Origin: Tepidibacter thalassicus DSM 15285
GTDB lineage: Bacteria > Bacillota > Clostridia > Peptostreptococcales > Peptostreptococcaceae
Reading direction: 5' to 3'
DNA: 33,715 nucleotides
Assembly (NCBI RefSeq): GCF_900129915.1
Contig: NZ_FQXH01000023.1
Location: 1-33,715, forward strand
A program made the translations under genes and the position numbers. The notes under the pieces were generated by a model. It had not been told where the DNA came from, searched no databases, and saw only the letters and a program-made list of their open reading frames with translations. This document shows, piece by piece, positions 25,880 through 33,715 of this stretch (within the stretch, counting starts at the first letter, position 1; each line of letters opens with the position of its first letter).

Positions 25880-27412
25880 TTAATGTTTAAAATGTCTAAT
25901 CCCTGTAAAAGCCATGGCAATCCCTAATTCATCACAGGCTTTTATAGAATCTTCATCTCTTATCGATCCACCCGGCTGAACTATAGCTTTTATACCATAT
26001 TCTGCAGCAAGCCTTACACAATCATCAAATGGAAAAAATGCATCTGAAGCTAAAATAGCTCCTTTGAAATCTTTCTCTCTATTATTGTAAAGTGCATTTT
26101 TAAGAGCCCATATTCTACTTGTCTGTCCTGGTCCTAACGCCAAAGTTCTTCCATTCTTTACTATTGCAATTCCATTTGACTTCATATGTTTTACTACTTT
26201 TAGACCAAATTTCATATCTTCTATTTCGTTTTCACTTGGCTTTACTTTGGTTACTACTTCAAGTTTATCATACAACTTGTCATTTTCATCTTGAACTAAA
26301 ATTTTTCCATCTAAATACTTAAAATCATATCCTCTATTACTAGTATCTAAATTACTTATTTTTAAAATTCTTAGATTTTTCTTCTGTTTGAGTATTTCAA
26401 GAGCTTTAACAGTGTAATCATACGCAACAACTATTTCCAAAAATATTTTGCTTAAAAAATTTGCCGTTTGCTCATCAACAGTAGAATTTATTCCAACAAT
26501 TCCACCAAATATAGACACTGCATCTGCTTCATAACATTTCTTAAACGCTTCATAAGCATTTTCTCCCATACCTACTCCACACGGATTTGTGTGTTTTACA
26601 GCAACTGATACTACTTTATGTTCATGTTTAAATTCCTTTAACATATCAAGACAAGCAAAAAGGTCATTTATATTATTAAAAGACAATTCTTTTCCATTTA
26701 ATTTATCAAAATCCAAAATACTCTTTTTAACAAAACTTTCTTTATAAAAACAAGCATGTTGATGTGGATTTTCTCCATATCTAAGTTCACTTTCCTTCTC
26801 AAACGTCAAATTTAAATATTTTGGGTATTTTTCTCCTAAAAGATAGGCAAAATAATTGGAAATTAAACTATCATAACGAGCAGTTACAGAAAATGCTTTA
26901 AAGGCAAGGTCTAATCTATCTTGATTAGAAAGAGAGTTGTTTTTTAATTTTTCTATTATTTTATTATAATCACTTGGATCAACAACAACTACTACATCCT
27001 TATAATTTTTAGATGCCGCTCTAATAAGTGTAGGTCCTCCAATATCTATATTTTCTATAATTTCTTCATGATCTCTATTTTCCTTTAACGCTCCTTCAAA
27101 ATCATATAAATTTACAACAACTATATCTATCGAATTTATATTATGTTCGCTTATAGTTTTTATATGTTCTTCTTTATCTCTTTTAAATAATATTCCTCCA
27201 TGTATATATGGATTTAAAGTTTTTACTCTTCCATCTAATATCTCAGGAAAATTTGTTACTTCATCTACTCTTAAAACATTTACACCCGATTCTTTTAAAA
27301 TTCTATAAGTATTTCCAGTAGATATTATTTCATACCCAATATTTATAAGTTCTTTAGCAAAATCGACTATTCCCTCTTTATTAGTAACACTTATTAAAGC
27401 TCTTTTACTCAT
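25880..27412 (-). CDS. purH: Bifunctional AICAR transformylase / IMP cyclohydrolase
   Basis: Performs the last two steps of IMP synthesis. The 510-aa protein has the N-terminal MGS-type cyclohydrolase domain (STGNTYRIL at 31-39, GRVKTLNPYIHGG at 61-73). The C-terminal transformylase domain has RYGENPHQ at 211-218 and the catalytic KHTNPCG with Lys273 and His274. AAGGAG lies 11 bases upstream of ATG 27412, and the gene overlaps the purN stop by 8 bases. A GCCATGGC site lies near its 3' end. Confidence 0.97.
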   Translation of the reverse strand: MSKRALISVTNKEGIVDFAKELINIGYEIISTGNTYRILKESGVNVLRVDEVTNFPEILDGRVKTLNPYIHGGILFKRDKEEHIKTISEHNINSIDIVVVNLYDFEGALKENRDHEEIIENIDIGGPTLIRAASKNYKDVVVVVDPSDYNKIIEKLKNNSLSNQDRLDLAFKAFSVTARYDSLISNYFAYLLGEKYPKYLNLTFEKESELRYGENPHQHACFYKESFVKKSILDFDKLNGKELSFNNINDLFACLDMLKEFKHEHKVVSVAVKHTNPCGVGMGENAYEAFKKCYEADAVSIFGGIVGINSTVDEQTANFLSKIFLEIVVAYDYTVKALEILKQKKNLRILKISNLDTSNRGYDFKYLDGKILVQDENDKLYDKLEVVTKVKPSENEIEDMKFGLKVVKHMKSNGIAIVKNGRTLALGPGQTSRIWALKNALYNNREKDFKGAILASDAFFPFDDCVRLAAEYGIKAIVQPGGSIRDEDSIKACDELGIAMAFTGIRHFKH

Positions 27413-27998
27413 TTATAATTACTCTCCTTCCTTTTAATTCAATTTTTTTATCACAAAAAAGCCTTACAGCTTCCCTTAAAATTTCATGTTCCACATGAAG
27501 CACTCTTTTTTGAAGTGTTTCTATAGTATCATCATCTTTTACAACAACACTTTTTTGAATTATAACCGGTCCTGTATCTGCTCCTTCGTCGACAAAATGA
27601 ACAGTAGCTCCTGTTATTTTAACTCCATATTCAAGTACTCTTTGATGAACTATTTTTCCATAATATCCTCTACCACAAAACGAAGGTATTAAAGATGGAT
27701 GTACATTTATTATTTTATTTTTAAATTCAGCAACAAAATTTTTACTTATTATTTTCAAATATCCAGCTAAAACTACCAAATCTATATTTTCTCGTTTAAG
27801 TATTTTTATTATCCTTTCTTCGTCATTTTCATAAATAGCCTTTATATTGTTATCTTTTGCTCTAATAAGACCATAAGCTTCTTTATTATTAGATATAACA
27901 ATTTTTATTTTTCCATTTATTTCATTATTTTCACAAGCATCTATTAAACACTGAAGATTAGTACCAAAACCCGATATTAAAACAGCTATATTTAACAT
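27405..27998 (-). CDS. purN: Phosphoribosylglycinamide formyltransferase (folate-dependent)
   Basis: Transfers a formyl group from 10-formyl-tetrahydrofolate to GAR. At 197 aa it has the expected length. The catalytic trio corresponds to Asn98 and His100 in INVHPSLIPSF, and Asp141 in GADTGPVI. The N-terminal ISGFGTNLQ (8-16) replaces the more usual SGxGSN pattern but keeps the phosphate-binding loop. It overlaps purM by 7 bases and purH by 8 bases. Confidence 0.96.
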   Translation of the reverse strand: MLNIAVLISGFGTNLQCLIDACENNEINGKIKIVISNNKEAYGLIRAKDNNIKAIYENDEERIIKILKRENIDLVVLAGYLKIISKNFVAEFKNKIINVHPSLIPSFCGRGYYGKIVHQRVLEYGVKITGATVHFVDEGADTGPVIIQKSVVVKDDDTIETLQKRVLHVEHEILREAVRLFCDKKIELKGRRVIINE

Positions 27999-29020
27999 AA
28001 TATAACCCCTTTATTGTTAATTACTTCTCCTATTATATAAGCCTTATCTTTCATACATATAAATCTAAGTATTTCATCAACATCTTCTTTATCTACTACC
28101 AAGACAATTCCTATTCCCATATTAAAACTTCTATATAAATCACTTTCTTCAACCAAATCCAAATCTCTTATTACTTTAAATACATCAAGTTCATCCCAAG
28201 AATTTTTATTTATTTTTACTCCTAAATTTTCAGGTATAATTCTTGGAATATTTTCTATTAATCCCCCACCGGTTATATTAGCTATCCCTTTTATATTGTA
28301 TTTATGTAATAAATCCATAACTAAACTTACATATATCTTAGTAGGTGTAAGTAATGTTTCTCCTAAAGTTTTCCCAAACTCATCAATATACTTATTTAAA
28401 TTCCAATTCAATTTCTCTAAAAACATTTTCCTAATTAATGAATATCCATTACTGTGAACCCCACTAGATGAAATCCCAATCAAAATATCCCCTTCTCTTA
28501 TTAAATCTCCTGTTATTATTTTTTCCTTATCACATATACCAACAGAAAATCCTGCTAAGTCATATTCTTCTTCATCATACATTCCAGGCATTTCTGCTGT
28601 TTCTCCTCCTATTAATGCAACTTGTGCATCACTACATCCTTTTACTATACCAGAAATTATATCATCTATTTTTTCAGCTTTGAGTTTCCCTGTTGCTATG
28701 TAATCTAAAAAAAACAAAGGCTTTGCCCCTTGACATATCAAGTCATTTACACACATAGCTACCAAATCTATTCCAACAGTATTATGTATACCCATAATTT
28801 GAGCTATTTTTAATTTAGTTCCTACACCATCTGTTGATGATAGTAAAACCGGCTCTTTCATATTCAAAAAACCTTTTAAACTGTAAATTCCACTAAAATT
28901 CCCTAAATCTCCTATTACATTTTTATTATAAGTGGATTTCACTTTTTGTTTTATAAGATTTACAGCTCTGTTCCCTTCATCTATATCTACCCCACTTTGT
29001 TTATAAGTAATTGTCCCCAT
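27992..29020 (-). CDS. purM: Phosphoribosylformylglycinamidine cyclo-ligase (AIR synthetase)
   Basis: ATP-dependent ring closure of FGAM to AIR. The 342-aa protein has the PurM/PurL fold motifs SSTDGVGTKLKIA, DLVAMCVNDLICQGA, GGETAEMPGMY and SSSGVHSNGYSL. AGGAGG precedes ATG 29020, one base after the purF stop. It overlaps purN by 7 bases. Secure. Confidence 0.97.
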   Translation of the reverse strand: MGTITYKQSGVDIDEGNRAVNLIKQKVKSTYNKNVIGDLGNFSGIYSLKGFLNMKEPVLLSSTDGVGTKLKIAQIMGIHNTVGIDLVAMCVNDLICQGAKPLFFLDYIATGKLKAEKIDDIISGIVKGCSDAQVALIGGETAEMPGMYDEEEYDLAGFSVGICDKEKIITGDLIREGDILIGISSSGVHSNGYSLIRKMFLEKLNWNLNKYIDEFGKTLGETLLTPTKIYVSLVMDLLHKYNIKGIANITGGGLIENIPRIIPENLGVKINKNSWDELDVFKVIRDLDLVEESDLYRSFNMGIGIVLVVDKEDVDEILRFICMKDKAYIIGEVINNKGVILC

Positions 29021-29021
29021 T

Positions 29022-30377
29022 TCACTCCTCCTTATCCATAGGCTTCATCGGATATTTCCCATCAAAACACGCCATACAGAATATATTTTTAAAATCAGCA
29101 GCTTCAAAAAGACCTTCCAATGATAAAAACTTCAATGAATCAGCTCCAATTTCCTCTTTTATATCTTCTATTGATTTTTTTGATGCTATTAATTGACTTC
29201 TTCTAGGAGTATCTATTCCAAAAAAACAAGAGTACTTTACCGGTGGAGAAGTTATTCTAAGGTGTACTTCTTTTGCACCAGCTTTTTTTAAAGAATCTAT
29301 AATTCTCTTTGAAGTAGTTCCTCTAACTATTGAATCATCTATTAATACTATAGATTTCCCTTTTACTACTGATGTTAATGGATTTAATTTTAATTTAACA
29401 CCTATTTCTCTTTCATTTTGATCTGGCTTTATAAATGTCCTTCCTACATACCTGTTTTTAACCAGTCCTTCTTCAAATGGAATTTTACTTTTTCTAAAAT
29501 ATCCTAGAGCCCCTGGTATTCCTGAATCTGGAACGGGAACTACAATATCTGCATCTACATCATCTTCTCTTGCAATTATTTCTCCAGATTTAACTCTAAA
29601 ATCATAAACATTTACACTATCTATAACAGCATCATTCCTAGCAAAGTATATATGTTCAAATATACATATTTTCTTCATTTCCTTATAATTATTTCTATAA
29701 TTATAAGATTTTAAATTTCCATCTTTAATTAACACTATTTCTCCTGGTTCTATATCTCGTATTACTTCTCCTCCTAATATATCTATAGAACCACTTTCTG
29801 ATGAAACTATATATTCATCTCCCCTTCTACCCAATACGAGCGGTCGAAAGCCATGGGGATCTCTAACAGCAACAAGTCCTTCTTCACTTAATACAACTAG
29901 AGAATATGCTCCTTTTATATAATCCATGGTAATTTTTATACTCTCTATTATATCTCCCTTATAATATCTAGCTAATATGTACAGTATAACTTCTGAATCT
30001 ATAGATGTTTGAAATATAAACCCCTCTTCTTCTAAAGTCTGCCTCAAATATAAATTGTTTATTAAATTTCCATTATGAGCAATAGATAATTTTTTCCCTC
30101 TACAAGCTCCAACTAATGGCTGACAATTTGATATATGACTTCCTCCAACTGTTGAATATCTAACATGTCCTATTCCAATATTTCCTTTTAATTTATCGAG
30201 TTCCTCTTTTTTTAAAACATCAGATACTAACCCCATCCCTCTATGATAATCTATTTTTTCTCCATTCCAAACTGATATTCCACAACTTTCTTGCCCTCTA
30301 TGTTGAAGCGAATAAAGTCCATAATACAAATCCTTTGATATATCTTTATCTGAGCAAATACCTATAATTCCACACAC
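29022..30377 (-). CDS. purF: Amidophosphoribosyltransferase, Fe-S cluster type
   Basis: Commits PRPP to purine synthesis by forming phosphoribosylamine. The start is GTG 30377 (GGGGTGAT upstream), which puts the N-terminal nucleophile Cys2 directly after the initiator Met, so there is no propeptide. The glutaminase domain has HRGQESCG (26-33), and the PRPP site is IVLIDDSIVRGTT (343-355). Cys238, Cys384, Cys434 and Cys437 (CMAC) match the ligands of the 4Fe-4S cluster of Bacillus-type PurF, which is an oxygen-labile form. It starts 7 bases after the purC stop. Confidence 0.97.
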   Translation of the reverse strand: MCGIIGICSDKDISKDLYYGLYSLQHRGQESCGISVWNGEKIDYHRGMGLVSDVLKKEELDKLKGNIGIGHVRYSTVGGSHISNCQPLVGACRGKKLSIAHNGNLINNLYLRQTLEEEGFIFQTSIDSEVILYILARYYKGDIIESIKITMDYIKGAYSLVVLSEEGLVAVRDPHGFRPLVLGRRGDEYIVSSESGSIDILGGEVIRDIEPGEIVLIKDGNLKSYNYRNNYKEMKKICIFEHIYFARNDAVIDSVNVYDFRVKSGEIIAREDDVDADIVVPVPDSGIPGALGYFRKSKIPFEEGLVKNRYVGRTFIKPDQNEREIGVKLKLNPLTSVVKGKSIVLIDDSIVRGTTSKRIIDSLKKAGAKEVHLRITSPPVKYSCFFGIDTPRRSQLIASKKSIEDIKEEIGADSLKFLSLEGLFEAADFKNIFCMACFDGKYPMKPMDKEE

Positions 30378-30384
30378 ACCAATA

Positions 30385-31080
30385 TCACCCCATTCTGTTA
30401 AGAACCTCTTTATAGCCCTCTATGACATTACCTAAATCTCTTCTAAATCTGTCTTTATCTAATTTTTCATTGGTATTAATATCCCAAAATCTACATGTAT
30501 CAGGAGATACTTCATCAGCAAGTATTATTTCTCCATTTAAAGTTTTTCCAAACTCTAATTTAAAGTCTACTAATTTTAGATTAAGATTTTTGAAGAATTC
30601 TTTCAATACATTATTTATTTCAATTGCTTGATTTTTTATATAATCTATTTCTTCCTTAGTAGCAAGTTTTAACGCCATGGCATGATCATCATTAATAAGT
30701 GGATCTTTTAACTCATCATTTTTATATGAAAATTCAAGTACAGGCTTTTCAAATTCTATACCTTCATCAATTCCTAATCTTTTGCACATAGAACCTGCTG
30801 ATATATTTCTAACTATAACTTCAATAGGAAGTATCTCAACTGCTTTAACAAGCATTTCTCTATCTGAAATACTTTTTATATAATGAGTCTTAATTCCTTT
30901 GCTTTCAAGAAACTCAAATACACGAGAAGATATTTTATTATTTACAATACCCTTTTGATATATCTCATCTTTTTTAAGCCCATTAAAAGCAGTAGCATCA
31001 TCCTTAAAGTAAATTATACACTCATTTTCATTATCAGTTTTAAATATTTTTTTAGCCTTTCCTTCATAAAGCATTTCCAT
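30385..31080 (-). CDS. purC: SAICAR synthetase
   Basis: Joins aspartate to CAIR with ATP. The 231-aa protein has the N-terminal [10 protein letters not shown] motif (4-13), VRNISAGS near 93-100, and the late [12 protein letters not shown] motif typical of PurC. GGGGGAATTAAT precedes ATG 31080. It follows purE after 12 bases. Secure. Confidence 0.97.
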   Translation of the reverse strand: MEMLYEGKAKKIFKTDNENECIIYFKDDATAFNGLKKDEIYQKGIVNNKISSRVFEFLESKGIKTHYIKSISDREMLVKAVEILPIEVIVRNISAGSMCKRLGIDEGIEFEKPVLEFSYKNDELKDPLINDDHAMALKLATKEEIDYIKNQAIEINNVLKEFFKNLNLKLVDFKLEFGKTLNGEIILADEVSPDTCRFWDINTNEKLDKDRFRRDLGNVIEGYKEVLNRMG

Positions 31081-31092
31081 ATTAATTCCCCC

Positions 31093-31572
31093 TTATAAAT
31101 TACTTATACTCTCATCATCTTCCAAAACCTTCTTACTCATTTCTTTTCTATAATTGTCAAGCTTTATTTTTAAATCTTTATATCTCAAACTCATTATTTG
31201 AATTGCAAGAAGTGCTGCATTTAAAGAAGAATCTATAGCAACTGTTGCAACAGGAATTCCCTTAGGCATTTGAACAATAGATAGAAGTGAATCAAGACCA
31301 TCAAGTGTAGAAGATTTTATCGGAAGACCTATTACAGGTATTAATGTGTTGGAAGCTATAACTCCAGGAAGATGCGCTGCTTTTCCTGCTGCTGCTATTA
31401 TTACATCAACATTATCTTCAATATCATTTACAAAGTCCATCAATTCCTTAGGAGTTCTATGTGCTGATAGCACTCTAGTTTCAACATTTATTTCAAATTT
31501 CTTTAAAATTTTTATGCCCTCTTCTAGCTTTGGATAATCTGATTTAGACCCCATTATAACTGCTACTTTCAT
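31093..31572 (-). CDS. purE: N5-carboxyaminoimidazole ribonucleotide mutase / AIR carboxylase
   Basis: Rearranges or carboxylates to CAIR. The 159-aa protein has MGSKSDYPK (7-15), SAHRTP with the catalytic His38, and AAAGKAAHLPG. The class I form normally works with PurK, which is not in this window. ATG 31572 with GGGGGGAT just upstream is preferred over ATG 31596, whose eight extra residues would be encoded by that ribosome binding site. It follows the permease after 20 bases. Confidence 0.95.
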   Translation of the reverse strand: MKVAVIMGSKSDYPKLEEGIKILKKFEINVETRVLSAHRTPKELMDFVNDIEDNVDVIIAAAGKAAHLPGVIASNTLIPVIGLPIKSSTLDGLDSLLSIVQMPKGIPVATVAIDSSLNAALLAIQIMSLRYKDLKIKLDNYRKEMSKKVLEDDESISNL

Positions 31573-31592
31573 AAAATCCCCCCTAATTTTTA

Positions 31593-32939
31593 TCATGTAA
31601 TAATATACTTAAGTATAAACAATATAGACAATACATACAATGTAGGCTGAACATTTTTTCCTTTTCCAGTTAAAAACTTAATCGCTGTATAAGAAACTAT
31701 TCCAAATACCAATCCCTCAGCTATACTATAAGCAAGTGGCATCATTACAACTGTTAAGAATGCAGGTATTGCTTCTGTAAAATCATCAAAATCTATTTTG
31801 AGTAATGACGATGCCATCATCACTCCTACAAGTATTAATACTGGAGATGTAGCCTCAGCAGGTATCGATGTAAATATGGGAGCAAATAAAGTAGATATTA
31901 AAAATAAAATTCCAGCTGTAAAAGCCGTAAGACCTGTTTTTCCCCCTTCTGCTATACCCGAAGCACTTTCTATAAAAGTTGTAACAGTTGAAGTTCCAAG
32001 TATTGCGCCTGATGTAGTTCCTATTGCATCTGCAAGTAAAGCTTGCTTTGCCCTTGGAAGATTTCCTTCTTCATCAAGCATATTAGCTTTACTCGCAAGA
32101 CCTACCAAACAACCTATAGTATCAAATAAATCAACAAATAAAAATGTAAATACAACTACTACCATGTCCATACTAAATATTTGAGATTTTGGAACATGTT
32201 TAAACGCCATAAATACAGGAGAAATTGATGGTGGCAAATCTATCAGTTTACTTGGAGCATTTACAATACCAACAACCATTCCAAGTAATGATGTAATAAG
32301 CATTCCTATCAAAAAAGCTCCTTTAACTCTCTTAGCAAGTAACACAGATGTAAGTATTAAGCCAAATAAAGTAAGTATAACTAGTGGACTTTTAAGATTG
32401 CCTAATGTTATTATAGCTCCACCTTGCTTAATAATATTTACATTTACAAGTCCTATAAAAGCTATAAAAAGTCCTATTCCTGCACTAACTGCATTTTTTA
32501 AAGTTTGTGGAATTGCATTTATTATTTTCTCGCGTATATTTAAAAATGTCATTAGTATAAATATAATACCTTCTATAAATACTGCTGTAAGCGCAAACTG
32601 CCATGAATATCCCATTCCCAAAACTACTCCATAAGTAAAAAAGGCATTAAGACCCATACCCGGAGCTAATACAAATGGATAATTTGCTAAAAAAGCCATA
32701 ATAAAAGTTGCAATAACTGCTGCAAGTGCAGTAGCCATAAATACAGCTCCTTTATCCATTCCAGCATCACCTAATATTAATGGATTTACAACTAATATAT
32801 ATGCCATAGTCATAAAAGTTGTAATCCCTGCTACTATTTCTCTTTTTACTGTAGTACCATTTTCAGAAAGCCTAAATATTCTGTCTAATACATTTTTAGT
32901 CTGTACTTTAGTTTCAACTTTTTTTGGTGCCAATTCCAT
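31593..32939 (-). CDS. NCS2-family purine permease (guanine/hypoxanthine or adenine, AzgA/PbuG-like)
   Basis: A 448-aa membrane transporter with about 12-14 hydrophobic segments. Motifs of the AzgA/PbuG branch are GITTFMTMAYILVVNP near the N-terminus, FVLAPGMGLNAFF in helix 3, and LFDTIGCLVGLA and SASGIAEGGKTGLTA in the second half. GGAGGAGG lies 7-8 bases before ATG 32939. A 16-residue extension to ATG 32987 would cross the terminator's 3' side and is rejected. It is the first gene behind the guanine riboswitch and is transcribed with the pur genes, so its substrate is very likely a purine base; the exact base is inferred. Confidence 0.92.
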   Translation of the reverse strand: MELAPKKVETKVQTKNVLDRIFRLSENGTTVKREIVAGITTFMTMAYILVVNPLILGDAGMDKGAVFMATALAAVIATFIMAFLANYPFVLAPGMGLNAFFTYGVVLGMGYSWQFALTAVFIEGIIFILMTFLNIREKIINAIPQTLKNAVSAGIGLFIAFIGLVNVNIIKQGGAIITLGNLKSPLVILTLFGLILTSVLLAKRVKGAFLIGMLITSLLGMVVGIVNAPSKLIDLPPSISPVFMAFKHVPKSQIFSMDMVVVVFTFLFVDLFDTIGCLVGLASKANMLDEEGNLPRAKQALLADAIGTTSGAILGTSTVTTFIESASGIAEGGKTGLTAFTAGILFLISTLFAPIFTSIPAEATSPVLILVGVMMASSLLKIDFDDFTEAIPAFLTVVMMPLAYSIAEGLVFGIVSYTAIKFLTGKGKNVQPTLYVLSILFILKYIIT

Positions 32940-32959
32940 TTTAATTCCTCCTCCTAAAT

Positions 32960-33012
32960 AAAAATAAAAAAAGCTAGTTAAAAGCACTACTAAGAAAAGC
33001 CTTCAACTAGCT
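32960..33012 (-). terminator. Expression platform (intrinsic terminator) of the purine riboswitch
   Basis: On the minus strand AGCTAGTT (33012-33005) pairs with AACTAGCT (32979-32972), and a long U-rich tract (complement of the A-run 32961-32971) follows. The intervening segment contains GCTTTTCTT and AGTAG, which are complementary to the 3' side of the aptamer P1 region (CTACT and AAGAAAAGC). Terminator and antiterminator are therefore mutually exclusive. Confidence 0.9.
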
Positions 33013-33033
33013 ATTATTTTAAGTGAAAATAGC

Positions 33034-33108
33034 TTTTCTTATAGTAGGAAAATTTACGGTTTTCCTGTAGAAACTCCTTGACCATATTACAAGGATTATA
33101 TAAGAAAA
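33034..33108 (-). promoter_or_regulatory. Purine riboswitch aptamer, guanine type
   Basis: Read on the minus strand the leader shows the purine-riboswitch pattern: a 10-bp P1 (TTTTCTTATA with TATAAGAAAA), TAATCCTTG, ATATGG, CAAGGAGTTTCTAC, and ACCGTAAAT with the closing TACTATAA. The ligand-specificity position (C74 in the xpt numbering) is C, which predicts guanine or hypoxanthine binding, not adenine (U). It precedes the permease and nine purine enzyme activities. Ligand should favour termination and lower expression. Confidence 0.93.
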
Positions 33109-33136
33109 TATTCAATTTTATTAACTTTACATGTTA

Positions 33137-33165
33137 ATTGTAATTTATCACATTCAAAAAGTCAA
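33137..33165 (-). promoter_or_regulatory. Sigma-A-type promoter of the purine operon
   Basis: On the minus strand TTGACT (33165-33160) and TACAAT (33142-33137) are 17 bases apart. The start site would be near 33130, 20 bases before the aptamer. The 107 bases from here back to the Rpn-gene terminator at 33272 are AT-rich with no other clear element. Confidence 0.8.
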
Positions 33166-33271
33166 TAATTTTTCGTATTTTATTTTTTGCTATTCAAAAA
33201 TAATTCGATTTATAACGAACTTTATTTCTGTAAATCCATTTTATATATCATTATTTGCGAACTATAAACAT

Positions 33272-33300
33272 AAACAAAAGCCATAGCAAATGCCATGGCT
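33272..33300 (-). terminator. Intrinsic terminator of the Rpn-type gene
   Basis: On the minus strand AGCCATGGC (33300-33292) and GCTATGGCT (33287-33279) form a 9-bp stem (one G-U pair) with a 4-base loop, then TTTGTTT. It begins four bases after the gene's stop codon. One arm is a GCCATGGC palindrome, the only non-coding copy in the window. Confidence 0.85.
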
Positions 33301-33304
33301 ACTT

Positions 33305-33715
33305 TTACTCCCTCAATTTATTAACTTCCTCTACAGAAAGTCCTGTTTTTATTGCTATTGTTTCATTATCTAAAACATCTAATAAATTTTTAGCTATCTC
33401 TATAGATTTTTTATATTCTCCTTCCTTTCTTCCTTTAATTTCAGCAGTTTTCACTTCTGCTTTCCTTATCATCATAGCCTTTCTTTCATTTTCATATATT
33501 TCTCTTTCTTCCTTTTCTAAATACATTGTATCTAATTTCTCTATTGCCTTTTTTACACTTTCATCTACTTCTATCTCTTTTGGTATTTTTCCCTTTTCCA
33601 TTTCATACGCTCTACATAAAAACGCACTCCATCTATCTAGGGCTGTTTTTATTTCACTATATTCTTTTTTAAATTTTGATAGCTCTATAAAATGCATTTC
33701 AAATAAATCACTAAA
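33305..33715 (-). CDS. Rpn / PD-(D/E)XK-family transposase-like nuclease, C-terminal part, cut by window edge
   Basis: An open frame enters from the window edge and ends at 33305, giving 136 visible residues. The visible part starts with FSDLFEMHFIELSKF, which resembles the EMHFIEL-x-KF block that ends the nuclease domain of the Rpn/YhgA-like family, followed by the family's helical tail: a Lys/Glu-rich coiled segment, GRKEGEYKKSIEIAKNLLD and a final IKTGLSVEEVNKLRE. The catalytic D/E-x-K residues would lie upstream of the window. An internal ATG at 33697 is not the likely start, because the frame is open and conserved before it. These genes are often multicopy and mobile. A terminator follows the stop. 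Confidence 0.75.
   Translation of the reverse strand, partial: FSDLFEMHFIELSKFKKEYSEIKTALDRWSAFLCRAYEMEKGKIPKEIEVDESVKKAIEKLDTMYLEKEEREIYENERKAMMIRKAEVKTAEIKGRKEGEYKKSIEIAKNLLDVLDNETIAIKTGLSVEEVNKLRE

Larger units (their letters stand above)
1614..33299. repeat. Dispersed GCCATGGC palindrome (nine copies)
   Basis: Exact octamers start at 5778, 10275, 11402, 20636, 21175, 24033, 25911, 30674 and 33292. The hexamer core CCATGG occurs 19 times in all; the other cores start at 1615, 2809, 6612, 7008, 7541, 9117, 9811, 11754, 29851 and 29924. Six octamers are read as Ala-Met-Ala, one as Cys-His-Gly, one as Ser-Pro-Trp-Leu, and one lies in a terminator. The counts were made by eye on the plus strand; the sequence is palindromic, so this covers both strands. 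Confidence 0.85.

Noticed and set aside
31573..31596. Eight-residue N-terminal extension of PurE
   Set aside because: It would place the coding start upstream of the strong GGGGGGAT ribosome binding site of the normal start.
31798..32184. 128-aa plus-strand frame opposite the permease
   Set aside because: Low-complexity Ala/Pro/Ser shadow of a well-supported transporter.
32940..32987. Sixteen-residue extension of the permease
   Set aside because: It would be encoded by the terminator arm and U-tract; ATG 32939 follows GGAGGAGG.
1..33715. tRNA or rRNA genes
   Set aside because: No tRNA-like T-loop (GGTTCGAATCC type) or rRNA segment was seen on either strand.

Overview
The window is very AT-rich, uses ATG, GTG and TTG next to strong GGAGG-type ribosome binding sites, and carries oxygen-independent (anaerobic-type) cobalamin genes and clostridial-type purine genes. 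This fits a chromosomal segment of a low-GC anaerobic, probably spore-forming Firmicute, most likely Clostridium sensu stricto. I cannot name the species from the sequence.

Layout. (1) 1-329, minus: the N-terminal part of an IS200/IS605-type TnpB, cut by the window edge. (2) 495-12147, minus: a 13-gene, mostly overlapping cobalamin operon, in transcription order cbiA, cbiB, cobD, a PduX-like threonine kinase, cbiC, cbiD, cbiE, cbiT, cbiF, cbiG, cbiH, cobK(cbiJ), hemA. It is preceded by a promoter, a cobalamin riboswitch and an intrinsic terminator (12164-12452). (3) 12482-20836: a mixed region with an orphan 86-aa protein, a 102-aa protein that is about 36% methionine, a Ca2+/cation antiporter, an HD-GYP signalling protein behind a promoter with 11-bp phased direct repeats, a HAD phosphatase, a conserved-looking trio (membrane protein, J-domain protein with a Cys-rich tail, DUF5685-type protein) and a PAS-GGDEF-EAL protein. 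(4) 20849-33165, minus: a purine operon, in transcription order guanine riboswitch, NCS2 purine permease, purE, purC, purF, purM, purN, purH, purD, purL. (5) 33305-33715, minus: the C-terminal part of an Rpn/PD-(D/E)XK-type transposase-nuclease, cut by the window edge.

How the genes work together. The cobalamin operon joins synthesis of the tetrapyrrole precursor (hemA), ring contraction and methylation (cbiC-H, cbiT, cobK), amidation (cbiA) and aminopropanol-arm assembly (PduX-like kinase, CobD, CbiB) under one B12-sensing leader. The purine operon joins import of the base with nine enzymatic activities of de novo IMP synthesis, under a guanine-sensing leader whose alternative hairpins can be read from the sequence. 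The middle region has two c-di-GMP enzymes of opposite type within 5 kb.

Most unusual signal: the octameric palindrome GCCATGGC occurs nine times, and its core CCATGG nineteen times, in about 33.7 kb of AT-rich DNA. The sites lie in several reading frames and once in a terminator, and none falls between about 11.76 and 20.63 kb. This resembles the highly iterated palindromes (HIP1) of cyanobacteria. A second signal is the array of four TTACAAT-like units at exact 11-bp period in front of the HD-GYP gene, which looks like a site for an OmpR/PhoP-type response regulator.
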